This document shows positions 14,962 through 22,231 of a stretch of 39,261 nucleotides of DNA, one piece after another. This DNA comes from Caryophanales bacterium (GTDB lineage Bacteria; Bacillota_I; Bacilli_A; RF39; UBA660). Below the pieces are notes generated by a model. The model saw nothing but the letters and a program-made list of their open reading frames with translations, searched no databases and was not told the DNA's origin. Positions within the stretch are counted from its first letter, which is position 1; every line of letters begins with the position of its first letter. The position numbers were made by a program, and so were the translations under genes. The DNA lies in NCBI GenBank assembly GCA_016282415.1, contig JAEEKO010000073.1, forward strand, positions 1 to 39,261, read 5' to 3'.

Positions 14962-15580
14962 ATAATTTACGATATAATCCGATAGCTTTACCTAAAATGG
15001 TAACGTTATCAAAATACATTGGTTCCATTGTATCGTTTTCTGGTTGTAAACGAATACAGGTTTTTTCTTGATAGAAAGTTTTTAAAGTAACTTCATTTTC
15101 ATTAACCATTGCAACTACAATATCACCATTGTTGCAAGTATTCTTTTGTTCAATGATAACAACATCACCATCATAGATTCCTTTGTTAATCATTGATTCA
15201 CCTTCGGCTTTTAAGGTAAATACTTTTTTATTACGTGGAATTAAACTGATTGGTAAACTAAAGAACTCATTTGGCGTTTCAATTGCTTCAATAGGACTAC
15301 CACAAGTAATTGTTCCAAGTAGAGGTACCTTAACAATATCTTCACTGGCACTGGCATATTCATTATCTACTAATAATTCAATAGTTCTAAACTTAGAGCC
15401 AGTTTTTTTAATGGCACCAGCATTTATTAATTTTTGTAAATGAACATGAACAGTAGCACTACTAGATAATCCTAAGGCAGCACCAATTTCACGAGTAGAA
15501 GGTGGAAAGCCATGCTCCGCAACATATTTTTTAATATAATCTAAAACTTGTTTTTGTTTTCCTGTCAAAGGTTTATTCAT
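14960..15580 (-). CDS. lexA: LexA, SOS repressor and autopeptidase
   Basis: A 206-residue protein. The N-terminal winged HTH (LTGKQKQVLDYIKKYVAEHG, then PPSTREIGAALGLSSSATVH) binds SOS boxes. The C-terminal S24 domain has catalytic Ser129 (GESM) and Lys167 (VTLKTF). The self-cleavage site, normally Ala-Gly, reads Cys93-Gly94 (TITCGSP), as in UmuD. RecA-stimulated cleavage lifts repression after DNA damage. A GGAGGT Shine-Dalgarno precedes the ATG. The divergent 49-residue gene, with sirA and yneF beyond, preserves the B. subtilis lexA neighbourhood. Confidence 0.95.
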   Translation of the reverse strand: MNKPLTGKQKQVLDYIKKYVAEHGFPPSTREIGAALGLSSSATVHVHLQKLINAGAIKKTGSKFRTIELLVDNEYASASEDIVKVPLLGTITCGSPIEAIETPNEFFSLPISLIPRNKKVFTLKAEGESMINKGIYDGDVVIIEQKNTCNNGDIVVAMVNENEVTLKTFYQEKTCIRLQPENDTMEPMYFDNVTILGKAIGLYRKL

Positions 15581-15600
15581 TTTTGATTACCTCCAATTTT

Positions 15601-15629
15601 ATATTAACAAAAAAGTGTCAAATTGTCAA
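15601..15629 (-). promoter_or_regulatory. lexA promoter
   Basis: On the minus strand TTGACA (15624-15629), exactly 17 bases, then TAATAT (15601-15606). The spacer contains the 13-mer AAAAGTGTCAAAT (15611-15623, plus-strand reading), also found before parE and before the gene at 34082. Confidence 0.7.
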
Positions 15630-15640
15630 ACAAATGTTTT
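15627..15640. promoter_or_regulatory. LexA-box-like site 1
   Basis: CAAACAAATGTTTT resembles the Firmicute SOS box CGAACATATGTTCG: a dyad of two 5-base arms around AAAT. It overlaps the lexA -35 box, so LexA bound here would repress its own gene. Confidence 0.55.
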
Positions 15641-15654
15641 AATTTTTCTTGATA

Positions 15655-15668
15655 CAAATAATTGTTCG
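15655..15668. promoter_or_regulatory. LexA-box-like site 2
   Basis: CAAATAATTGTTCG has one perfect consensus half-site (GTTCG) and one 3-of-5 half. Its centre is 28 bases from site 1. It lies just upstream of the extended -10 TGTTATATT (15669-15677) of the divergent small gene, a normal place for repression. Confidence 0.55.
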
Positions 15669-15700
15669 TGTTATATTGATAATGAAAGAGGTGAGATAAA

Positions 15701-15850
15701 ATGAATTTGAAAAAAAGAATTTACAATTTAGGAGGGATATTAATATTTTATCTCGTCCTCATAATTGGTGCTTATTTAATCGGATTACGTTTTAATCATT
15801 TAAATGTAGGTTCTAATTCAAATAACAATAATATTAATAATGTCAGATAA
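15701..15850 (+). CDS. Minimal single-span membrane protein, candidate SOS division inhibitor (YneA position)
   Basis: A 49-residue protein: short basic N-terminus (MNLKKRIYN), one membrane span (about residues 11-30) and an Asn-rich outer tail (NSNNNNINNVR). It has GAGGTGAG 5 bases before the ATG, an extended -10 and its own terminator. It is divergent from lexA with two LexA-box-like sites between, and precedes sirA and yneF. In B. subtilis this position holds yneA, a LexA-regulated single-span inhibitor of cell division that also has a LysM domain. This protein has the span but no LysM. The role is inferred from position, topology and operator sites. Confidence 0.65.
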   Translation: MNLKKRIYNLGGILIFYLVLIIGAYLIGLRFNHLNVGSNSNNNNINNVR

Positions 15851-15868
15851 TGACATTATTTTTATTTT
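15836..15868 (+). terminator. Terminator of the 49-residue SOS gene
   Basis: A 10-bp perfect stem, AATAATGTCA with TGACATTATT, has the loop GATAA and a TTTATTTT tail. The stop codon lies in the loop. Confidence 0.85.
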
Positions 15869-15894
15869 GGCTATGAAATAATATACATGGTGAT
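15850..15894 (+). promoter_or_regulatory. sirA promoter sharing the spoIIGA geometry
   Basis: ATGACA (15850-15855), 21 bases, AATAAT (15877-15882), 6 bases, GGTGAT (15889-15894). The distances equal those at spoIIGA and the Cse60-like gene. The last 14 bases, ATATACATGGTGAT, are identical to spoIIGA. In B. subtilis both sirA and spoIIG are Spo0A-activated. The -35-like box overlaps the right arm of the preceding terminator. Confidence 0.5.
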
Positions 15895-15898
15895 AAAA

Positions 15899-16318
15899 AT
15901 GTATAAATATTATTTATTTAATATTGACCAGGATTTAAAAAAGATTTTTCAAAATAATAACTACTATTTATTTGATACTTTAAAACATGTTTACAATACC
16001 AATTTAAAAAACTTGAATTATAATTATTTAATTTTAAATGATTTAGTTACCGAAATACCTAAATTACAAATGAACACCTATCTATTTGATAGTTATAAAG
16101 ATAATGATTATTATTTAAAATTTAAAGATCGTCATGTTATCAATAATGCTCTTGATCATGAAAGTACGGAACTGATTCTTAATAATTTGTTTATTAAAAT
16201 AACCACGTCTGCTGAAACCCCTTCTTTTTTAAAAGAAATTAGCGCGACTGGTAATTGGTTTGTATGTGATTTTAATAATTGTAATTATTTTTGGTTAAAG
16301 AATTATTGTAATTTATAA
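15899..16318 (+). CDS. sirA: SirA-like sporulation inhibitor of replication
   Basis: A 139-residue soluble protein. It shares with B. subtilis SirA (YneE) the opening YYLFNID, a central TEIPKLQMNTYL (compare QPIPILHMHQRL) and the ending FVCDFNNCNYFWL (compare FLAMDFNSKRYGWL). SirA binds domain I of DnaA and stops new replication rounds at entry to sporulation. The next gene is yneF, as in B. subtilis, and lexA is close by. I chose ATG 15899 because GGTGAT lies 4 bases upstream; the in-frame ATG at 15887 overlaps that site. Comparison is from memory of the family. Confidence 0.72.
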   Translation: MYKYYLFNIDQDLKKIFQNNNYYLFDTLKHVYNTNLKNLNYNYLILNDLVTEIPKLQMNTYLFDSYKDNDYYLKFKDRHVINNALDHESTELILNNLFIKITTSAETPSFLKEISATGNWFVCDFNNCNYFWLKNYCNL

Positions 16319-16359
16319 TATTATTTAGTAAAATATAAAAGGAAATGGGAGGTAATATT

Positions 16360-16578
16360 ATGCCAAATTGGTTACATGATATATTATATATAATAATAGG
16401 TTTAATTCCTGGTATTATTCTTGGATTTTTAATTGCAAGAATTGTTATGAAAAAATATTTAAAGAAGAATCCTCCAATCAATGAAAAGATGATTGAAGTA
16501 ATGATGTCAGGTATGGGACGTAAACCAAGTCAAAAACAAGTTAAACAAATTATGAATCAAATGACTCGTTATATGTAA
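16360..16578 (+). CDS. yneF: YneF-family (UPF0154) small membrane protein
   Basis: A 72-residue protein with one N-terminal membrane span (GLIPGIILGFLIARIVMKKY), then the invariant KNPPINEKMIEVMMSGMGRK and PSQKQVKQIMNQM that define UPF0154/YneF. Function is unknown. GGAGGT lies 6 bases before ATG 16360. Its place after sirA matches B. subtilis. The next gene begins 27 bases later. Confidence 0.93.
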   Translation: MPNWLHDILYIIIGLIPGIILGFLIARIVMKKYLKKNPPINEKMIEVMMSGMGRKPSQKQVKQIMNQMTRYM

Positions 16579-16605
16579 TTTGATAAAAGAATAAAAGGTG
16601 TTTAA

Positions 16606-18942
16606 ATGAAGTTAGTTATTAATTTATTTGAAAAATTATTTGCAAATGAATATTTTGGTATTATTTTATTCTGTATTATTGCGGTTTTAGTTCTTTTGTT
16701 TATAATTACATTATTCTTTGGATTAACTGATACTAAAGAAAAAGATGAAATTAAAAAACAAAAACCAGAAGAGGATAAAGATTTATTCTTTAAGATTGAT
16801 GATAACATAAAATTAGATGTTCCAAAGATGGAAGCTGAATTAAAACCAGGTAAAGGTGCTGAACTTGCTCGTAGTGCTGGTGCTAGTATGGTTAAGAATA
16901 AAAGAGGTTTCACTTTAGTTGAATTATTAGTGGTAATAATAGTACTTGCTATTTTTGCGTTGCTAGCTATACCAAGAGTTATTAAAGTTGTAAATCGTGC
17001 ACGCGTTGGATCGTTTGTAGTCGAAGCCAATAGTGTTATTAAAACCGCTAAGAACGCTTACGGTGATAGTGTTTTGTCTGGTGATGAAGAGGGACCAGTA
17101 TATTGTTATACCGTAGATGAATTGATTCGAAGAGGATTATTAAATGCCGAGATTGGTGAAATTAGTGGTGTTATCGTTTTAGATATGACAGATGTTAGTG
17201 ATACGGAAGATGCTAAATTATTTGCATATATATCTAAAGATGGTTTTTATGCTAGAAAAGTTAATGGAAAATTACATACTACCATTAAGAATGATGATGT
17301 AGTTATATATGATGGTAATTCATTATTTAAAGATTGTACAGCAAGTTGTGACGCTACTGCTAATGGTACTTCAATTCGTTGCGGTGGTAGTGAAATAACA
17401 GTACGACCAAACGGATCAAGTTCACCGATTATTACTCCAGAAGAGCCGGATGAAATATGTGATCTTGAAACTACTGAATTTGAATTTGATTACACTGGAT
17501 CAATTCAATCCTTTAAAGCTCCATGTAAAGGTGCATATCAATTGGAAGTTTGGGGCGCTCAAGGTGGAAAATGTCGTAGTACTAACGGTGGTAAGGGCGG
17601 TTATGCCGTAGGTAGTGTGGTTTTAAATAAAGACCAAATGGTTTATATTGGTGTTGGTGGACAAGCTGTTCAATTTAACGGTGGTGGCCGTGGAACGGCG
17701 GGAACATCTAACCCTAATGGTGGTCGTGGTCAAAATGGTGTTAATGGTGGTGGCGCTACTCACATGGCTTTAGTTAGTGGTGAGTTAGCAACTATTGGAT
17801 ATACCGAATTTGTTGATAATAATAAAGGATTGATTGTTGCCGGTGGCGGCGGCGGTTCTGGTGGACAAGTTGGATGGGAAGATGATGGTTCTTCTGCACA
17901 AAACATTAGACCTGGTGGTTACGGCGGCGGTCTTAATGGAGGAAGTTCTTCTGGTGGATCTTGTAATGGTGTTGGTGGAACCCAAAGTGGTTCAAGCACT
18001 AATTCATGTCGTGGTGGTGCTGGATTTGGTGTCGGCGGTACTCAAGGTGCCGGTGGCGGCGGCGGCTTCTATGGTGGTGGCGGCGGCTACTTCGGTGCTG
18101 GCGGTGGCGGTTCAAGCTGGATTGGTGGAGTTATTAATGGCTCTACTACAGCAAACCAACAAACCGGAAATGGTAAAGCCAAAATAACTTATATTGGAGC
18201 TGCGGAAAGTATTAATAATACTTGTTTAGCAGTAAATGAATCAGTTACTTTTGAATATACTGGAACTATGCAGGAATTCACCGCAGTATGTCCTGGGCGT
18301 TACAAACTTGAGGGTTGGGGTGCTCAAGGTGGTAAAAATGGTGGTAAAGGTGGTTATGCTGCTGGTATAGCAACGCTAGCTGCTGATGCAAAAATATATA
18401 TTGGTGTTGGTGAAAGACCAACATACACTACTGGTGGTTATAACGGTGGTGGCGCTGGTGGTGGCGATGGTGCCGGTGGTGGCGGTGCTACTCATTTTGC
18501 TAGAACTAGATCAATCTTAAAAAATACAGCTATTGAAAATATTTATTTAATTGCTGCTGGTGGTGGCGGTGGAATGAATGCTTGGAACGGATACTCTTGT
18601 ACTGGTGGCTATGGTGGCGGTGTTGCCGGTGGAAGAGGCCAAGCGAACGACGGAAATGCAAATACTGTTCAAAATAATGGTGGTGAAGGTGCTACTCAAG
18701 TTACTGGTGCTAAATATGGTTTAGGTGGTAATGGTGACTTGTTGTATCACTCAACTAGACACTCTGGCGGTGGTGGCGGTGGCTACTACGGCGGATACGG
18801 AGGTCAACCGGTTGATAATTATCGTGCAGTTGCTGCCGGAGGCGGTGGATCAAGCTGGATTGGTGGAGTTACTGATCCTGAAACAACAGCTGATTCTCGT
18901 ACCGGACATGGCTTTGCAAAAATCACTTATTTAGGTACTTAA
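16606..18942 (+). CDS. Prepilin-like protein with N-terminal membrane extension and two glycine-rich domains
   Basis: A 778-residue protein. Residues 1-94 hold a membrane span (about 17-39) and a charged linker. Residues 95-123 are a complete class III prepilin signal (MVKNKRG, then FTLVELLVVIIVLAIFALLA), with the cleavable Gly101. The pilin head runs to about 265 and ends in a Cys cluster (CTASCDATANGTSIRC). Two ALK-type glycine-rich domains follow (about 285-530 and 535-778), each opening with a Phe-x-Tyr-Thr-Gly strand and LE-x-WGAQGGK and ending GGGGSSWIGG ... AKITYIG. A buried prepilin signal is abnormal. Translation may also start at Met95 (16888), preceded by GGTGCT. It is probably a surface adhesin. 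Confidence 0.85.
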   Translation: MKLVINLFEKLFANEYFGIILFCIIAVLVLLFIITLFFGLTDTKEKDEIKKQKPEEDKDLFFKIDDNIKLDVPKMEAELKPGKGAELARSAGASMVKNKRGFTLVELLVVIIVLAIFALLAIPRVIKVVNRARVGSFVVEANSVIKTAKNAYGDSVLSGDEEGPVYCYTVDELIRRGLLNAEIGEISGVIVLDMTDVSDTEDAKLFAYISKDGFYARKVNGKLHTTIKNDDVVIYDGNSLFKDCTASCDATANGTSIRCGGSEITVRPNGSSSPIITPEEPDEICDLETTEFEFDYTGSIQSFKAPCKGAYQLEVWGAQGGKCRSTNGGKGGYAVGSVVLNKDQMVYIGVGGQAVQFNGGGRGTAGTSNPNGGRGQNGVNGGGATHMALVSGELATIGYTEFVDNNKGLIVAGGGGGSGGQVGWEDDGSSAQNIRPGGYGGGLNGGSSSGGSCNGVGGTQSGSSTNSCRGGAGFGVGGTQGAGGGGGFYGGGGGYFGAGGGGSSWIGGVINGSTTANQQTGNGKAKITYIGAAESINNTCLAVNESVTFEYTGTMQEFTAVCPGRYKLEGWGAQGGKNGGKGGYAAGIATLAADAKIYIGVGERPTYTTGGYNGGGAGGGDGAGGGGATHFARTRSILKNTAIENIYLIAAGGGGGMNAWNGYSCTGGYGGGVAGGRGQANDGNANTVQNNGGEGATQVTGAKYGLGGNGDLLYHSTRHSGGGGGGYYGGYGGQPVDNYRAVAAGGGGSSWIGGVTDPETTADSRTGHGFAKITYLGT

Positions 18943-18947
18943 TTGAT

Positions 18948-18974
18948 AAAAACTACTAGGAATAGTAGTTTTTT
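18948..18974 (+). terminator. Terminator of the 778-residue prepilin gene
   Basis: AAAAACTACT (18948-18957) pairs with AGTAGTTTTT (18964-18973), with a 6-base loop. Confidence 0.85.
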
Positions 18975-18976
18975 AA

Positions 18977-19005
18977 TTGCAAAAAATGAAATAATATTTT
19001 ATACT
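18977..19005 (+). promoter_or_regulatory. Promoter of the giant prepilin gene
   Basis: TTGCAA (18977-18982), 17 bases, TATACT (19000-19005). It begins 3 bases after the preceding terminator. Confidence 0.6.
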
Positions 19006-19027
19006 TAAAGAGTAGGATAGTGATAAT

Positions 19028-22000
19028 ATGATAAAGAAAAGAAATGGTTTTACTTTAGTTGAATTACTTGCAACAATAGTTATTTTAGGAATATTGGTAT
19101 TAATTGCAATACCAGCTTATAATGTTATTTCAAATAACGTTAAGAAAAGACAAAATGAAAATAAGATTAGTTATATTGAAACTCAGGCAGCTAAGTATGT
19201 TGCGGAAAGTGGTTTATATAGTGATATCGATGAAACATCAATTACTGTTCAAACGTTACTTCAAAATGGATACTTAGATGGTGATAATAAAATTGGTGAT
19301 AAAGTCGAAGATGTTTATGGAAAAGATATCACTTGTTATCAAATTAAGATTAGTTTTGAAAAAGGAAAACCAGTCCCAGAATTTATTGATAAAAATGTAT
19401 TAAATCAAGATGGAGTTTGTATCGTTAATGACTTATTCTCTGGAAATATATTAGAGCTTGATGCTTATAAGATTAATCAATTAAATGATAATAATAAAAT
19501 TGAAATCAGAAACCATCGTACCGTATGGGTTGATAATGATGTCGTATTAAAACTAAAAATTAATGATGCTGAATTAAACTCAAAACGTGACCAAGCAATT
19601 ATCAGTATTGATTGGAATGCTGTTAATAACAACAAAAGTTATTCACAATCAAATGACAATTGGTATACTACTGGTTGGTTAGATAATATTGCTAGTTATA
19701 ATGGAAGTACTGAATATAAAAACGTATATACCGTTTCAACTAGTAAGATAATGGCTGATACGAAGTTTAAAATTTCATTAGTAGTTAATTATTTAGATGA
19801 TCATGGTAAAAAAATTAATGAAACTTTAACAACTTATTTAATTGTAAGAATTGATAAAGAAAATCCAACGGTAACCGCAACTGCTGATACTAACTGGACA
19901 AAAGGAAATAAGAAAATCTTTATCACTGGTAACGATAAACAAGGTTCAGGAATTAATCATTTCTGTATCTTTACTAGTAACACTTCTAATCATACATGTA
20001 ATCAAGGCGATGCAAGTTATGTTCCATTAATAAATGCTAATAGTAATAAAGGAGAAGTTACTAAAGCTAAAGGAACATATTATGTATGGGCAGTAGATAA
20101 TGTTGGAAATTATTCAGTCGATGGGGCAAGAGTAGTTGTTGATAATATTGATACAACTAAACCAACATGTGTTTATGAAAACCAAAACACAACATGGAAA
20201 AAAGGAAGTCAAGTTATTACCGTAAAATGTAGTGATGATACTAATGGTTCAGGATGTATTACTAAACCATATAATGTAACTTTTGCGGATAATACATATA
20301 ATAGTGCTAACTTACCATCATCATATATCATTACTGATTATGCTGGAAATAAAACAACATGTTCTGGACCAGTAAATGTATATATCGATAATAATGCTCC
20401 ATCAATTAATACTTTAACTCATAAGGAAGGTGTTACTACTATCAAAGTAAGTGATACTGGAGAATTAAGTAAATATGAAATTATAAATAGTAGTAGTAGT
20501 GTTATTAAAACAGTTACTTTAAGTGGAAAATCTTCAGAAACAACTTATAACAGTGTTGCAGCTGGAACATATACGTTAAAGGTATATGATAAAGCAGGAA
20601 ATACAACTAGTAAGAATTTTACAATTCCATCATTCAAAGTAACATTTGCATTAAAGACTTCAGGAAGCGGAAGCTTCTCATCAACAAGTCAAAATGTTAA
20701 TTATGGAGCTAACGCAACTTCAACATTAACAATTAATGGTGGATATAGTTATGGTAGCGTTTCTGGAACGGGATGTACGGTTAGTGGAAGCACAGTTACT
20801 GCTTCTAATGTAACTGCTGCGGTAACATGTACGGTAACTTTAAATCCAATCAAATATACGGTTACATATCAAACAAATAATAACGCTTGTTCAAACGGAA
20901 GTAGTGGTAATCCAACTGAATACTATGTAACAACTGATACCTTTACTTTAAAGAATCCAACATGTACTGGATATACCTTTAACGGATGGACGGGAGCTAA
21001 TGGAACGACCGCATCAACTTCAGTAAGTGTTGCTAAAGGATCAACTGGAAATAAAACATTTAAAGCTAATTGGACAATTAATAATTATTATTTAGACTTA
21101 AATGGTGTTCTTGATGGAACGACATCAGGAAATATTGCAGGATTCGGAACTGCCGACGTTTATATTAATGGTACATTAAAGGCGGATGATGTTACTGATT
21201 ATTATGTTCAATGGCCATATGGAACAAGTTATGAAATTAAAGGTATCAAAACTGCTACTGGACATGTATATAGTGGAAATACATCATATAGTGGAAAGAT
21301 TGGTGCTGGTAATGTTGGTATTGGCTTACCATTTAGTACTAAAAAAGTAACTGTAACGTTTAAGTCAAACGGTCCTGGAACCGCCGACAAAACCCAAACC
21401 TTTACATATGGTGCTTCTGGAAATCAATTTAATTCAGCATTCTCATGGACTGGTTATACTCAACAAGGATGGTCAGAAAGTAATACTGGTTCTGCGGTAT
21501 ATAGTACAGCTAGTGGTGTATCTGATGGATGGATTGATGGTAAATCTCCTTCAGTAACTTTATATGCAATATGGAAAAAGAATTGCGATAATCAAACTAT
21601 TATTAATAATGCTAATGGAAATGATTATGAATTCCATGGATTATGGTCTTCTAATAAAGAAACTGATCTTGGAACAATGGATACAAGTAAGTATGGTAGT
21701 GTTACTATTAAATATAAATTAACTAAATTTGATAGTTATACGGGTACTGGTAATTCTTGTAATCCAGGCCGAAACTTATACTTAAAAGTAGGTAATCAAC
21801 AAGTTTCATTAGCTGGTACAATTAAATTGATTGATGATGGCGATTGTCCTAATCAAACATATAATTATACATTAGGTGTTGCTGGTTATTGTAATGCTAA
21901 TGGTAACAATTGTGATAGTGGATGTAATGTAACGCCACGTACAAGTAGTCCTAATTGTTATGCTGGTCATGGAAACGATTACAACTGGGGCCAAATAACT

Positions 22001-22120
22001 TATACATTTAATAATATAACTAGTAACGGTTCTCAAACGGTTAAATTAAGAGCTGAATCATCTTATTTCTTAGATGATATAGATGTTAAAGTTTATAATG
22101 TAACATTCAATTGTCGATAA
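19028..22120 (+). CDS. Giant prepilin-like adhesin (1030 residues)
   Basis: Residues 1-30 are a textbook prepilin signal (MIKKRNG, cleavage after Gly7, then FTLVELLATIVILGILVLIA with Glu at +5). A pilin-like helix continues to about 60. Ig-like/bacterial-surface repeats follow (about 270-540), with recurring DxVGN and D-x-AGN motifs and Cys pairs. Two Listeria-Bacteroides/InlB B-repeat-like units come next (about 615-690, ending TFKANWT, and about 775-860, ending LYAIWKK). The last 165 residues form a Cys-rich, beta-rich domain. Size and build suit a tip adhesin on a type IV-like pilus, exported by machinery not in this window. It is flanked by its own promoter and terminator. Confidence 0.85.
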   Translation: MIKKRNGFTLVELLATIVILGILVLIAIPAYNVISNNVKKRQNENKISYIETQAAKYVAESGLYSDIDETSITVQTLLQNGYLDGDNKIGDKVEDVYGKDITCYQIKISFEKGKPVPEFIDKNVLNQDGVCIVNDLFSGNILELDAYKINQLNDNNKIEIRNHRTVWVDNDVVLKLKINDAELNSKRDQAIISIDWNAVNNNKSYSQSNDNWYTTGWLDNIASYNGSTEYKNVYTVSTSKIMADTKFKISLVVNYLDDHGKKINETLTTYLIVRIDKENPTVTATADTNWTKGNKKIFITGNDKQGSGINHFCIFTSNTSNHTCNQGDASYVPLINANSNKGEVTKAKGTYYVWAVDNVGNYSVDGARVVVDNIDTTKPTCVYENQNTTWKKGSQVITVKCSDDTNGSGCITKPYNVTFADNTYNSANLPSSYIITDYAGNKTTCSGPVNVYIDNNAPSINTLTHKEGVTTIKVSDTGELSKYEIINSSSSVIKTVTLSGKSSETTYNSVAAGTYTLKVYDKAGNTTSKNFTIPSFKVTFALKTSGSGSFSSTSQNVNYGANATSTLTINGGYSYGSVSGTGCTVSGSTVTASNVTAAVTCTVTLNPIKYTVTYQTNNNACSNGSSGNPTEYYVTTDTFTLKNPTCTGYTFNGWTGANGTTASTSVSVAKGSTGNKTFKANWTINNYYLDLNGVLDGTTSGNIAGFGTADVYINGTLKADDVTDYYVQWPYGTSYEIKGIKTATGHVYSGNTSYSGKIGAGNVGIGLPFSTKKVTVTFKSNGPGTADKTQTFTYGASGNQFNSAFSWTGYTQQGWSESNTGSAVYSTASGVSDGWIDGKSPSVTLYAIWKKNCDNQTIINNANGNDYEFHGLWSSNKETDLGTMDTSKYGSVTIKYKLTKFDSYTGTGNSCNPGRNLYLKVGNQQVSLAGTIKLIDDGDCPNQTYNYTLGVAGYCNANGNNCDSGCNVTPRTSSPNCYAGHGNDYNWGQITYTFNNITSNGSQTVKLRAESSYFLDDIDVKVYNVTFNCR

Positions 22121-22122
22121 TC

Positions 22123-22154
22123 AAAAGTGTGTATTAAAAAATACACACTTTTTT
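22123..22154 (+). terminator. Terminator of the giant prepilin gene
   Basis: A 12-bp perfect stem, AAAAGTGTGTAT with ATACACACTTTT, has a 6-base loop, with T continuing. Confidence 0.9.
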
Positions 22155-22165
22155 AATACTTTTAC

Positions 22166-22227
22166 TGACAAAAAGTGTCAAATTTTTGCTTTTTTTCTAG
22201 GAGTTATGTTATAATTTTAATGGTGAA
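22166..22227 (+). promoter_or_regulatory. parE promoter with upstream inverted repeat
   Basis: TGACA-AAAAG-TGTCA (22166-22180) is a perfect 5-base inverted repeat. It overlaps the 13-mer AAAAGTGTCAAAT (22171-22183). TTGCTT (22186-22191), 18 bases, then TATAAT (22210-22215) with an upstream TG. GGTGAA (22222-22227) begins 6 bases after the -10, so +1 should be its first G, and the ATG is 4 bases further. Confidence 0.6.
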
Positions 22228-22231
22228 TAAA

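Noticed and set aside
14329..15443. Plus-strand open frames opposite the unknown gene and lexA (14329-14520, 15183-15443)
   Set aside because: Antisense shadows with no start signals; both minus-strand genes are well supported.
17560..18900. Repeated GGTGGTGGC tracts as a CRISPR or tandem-repeat array
   Set aside because: No regular repeat-spacer period; they encode the Gly-rich domains in frame.
17785..18934. Open frames on both strands inside the glycine-rich prepilin gene (for example 17834-18187 and 18725-18934)
   Set aside because: They are by-products of GGT/GGC-rich codons in the long frame, with no start signals and Val/Leu/Ala-only composition.
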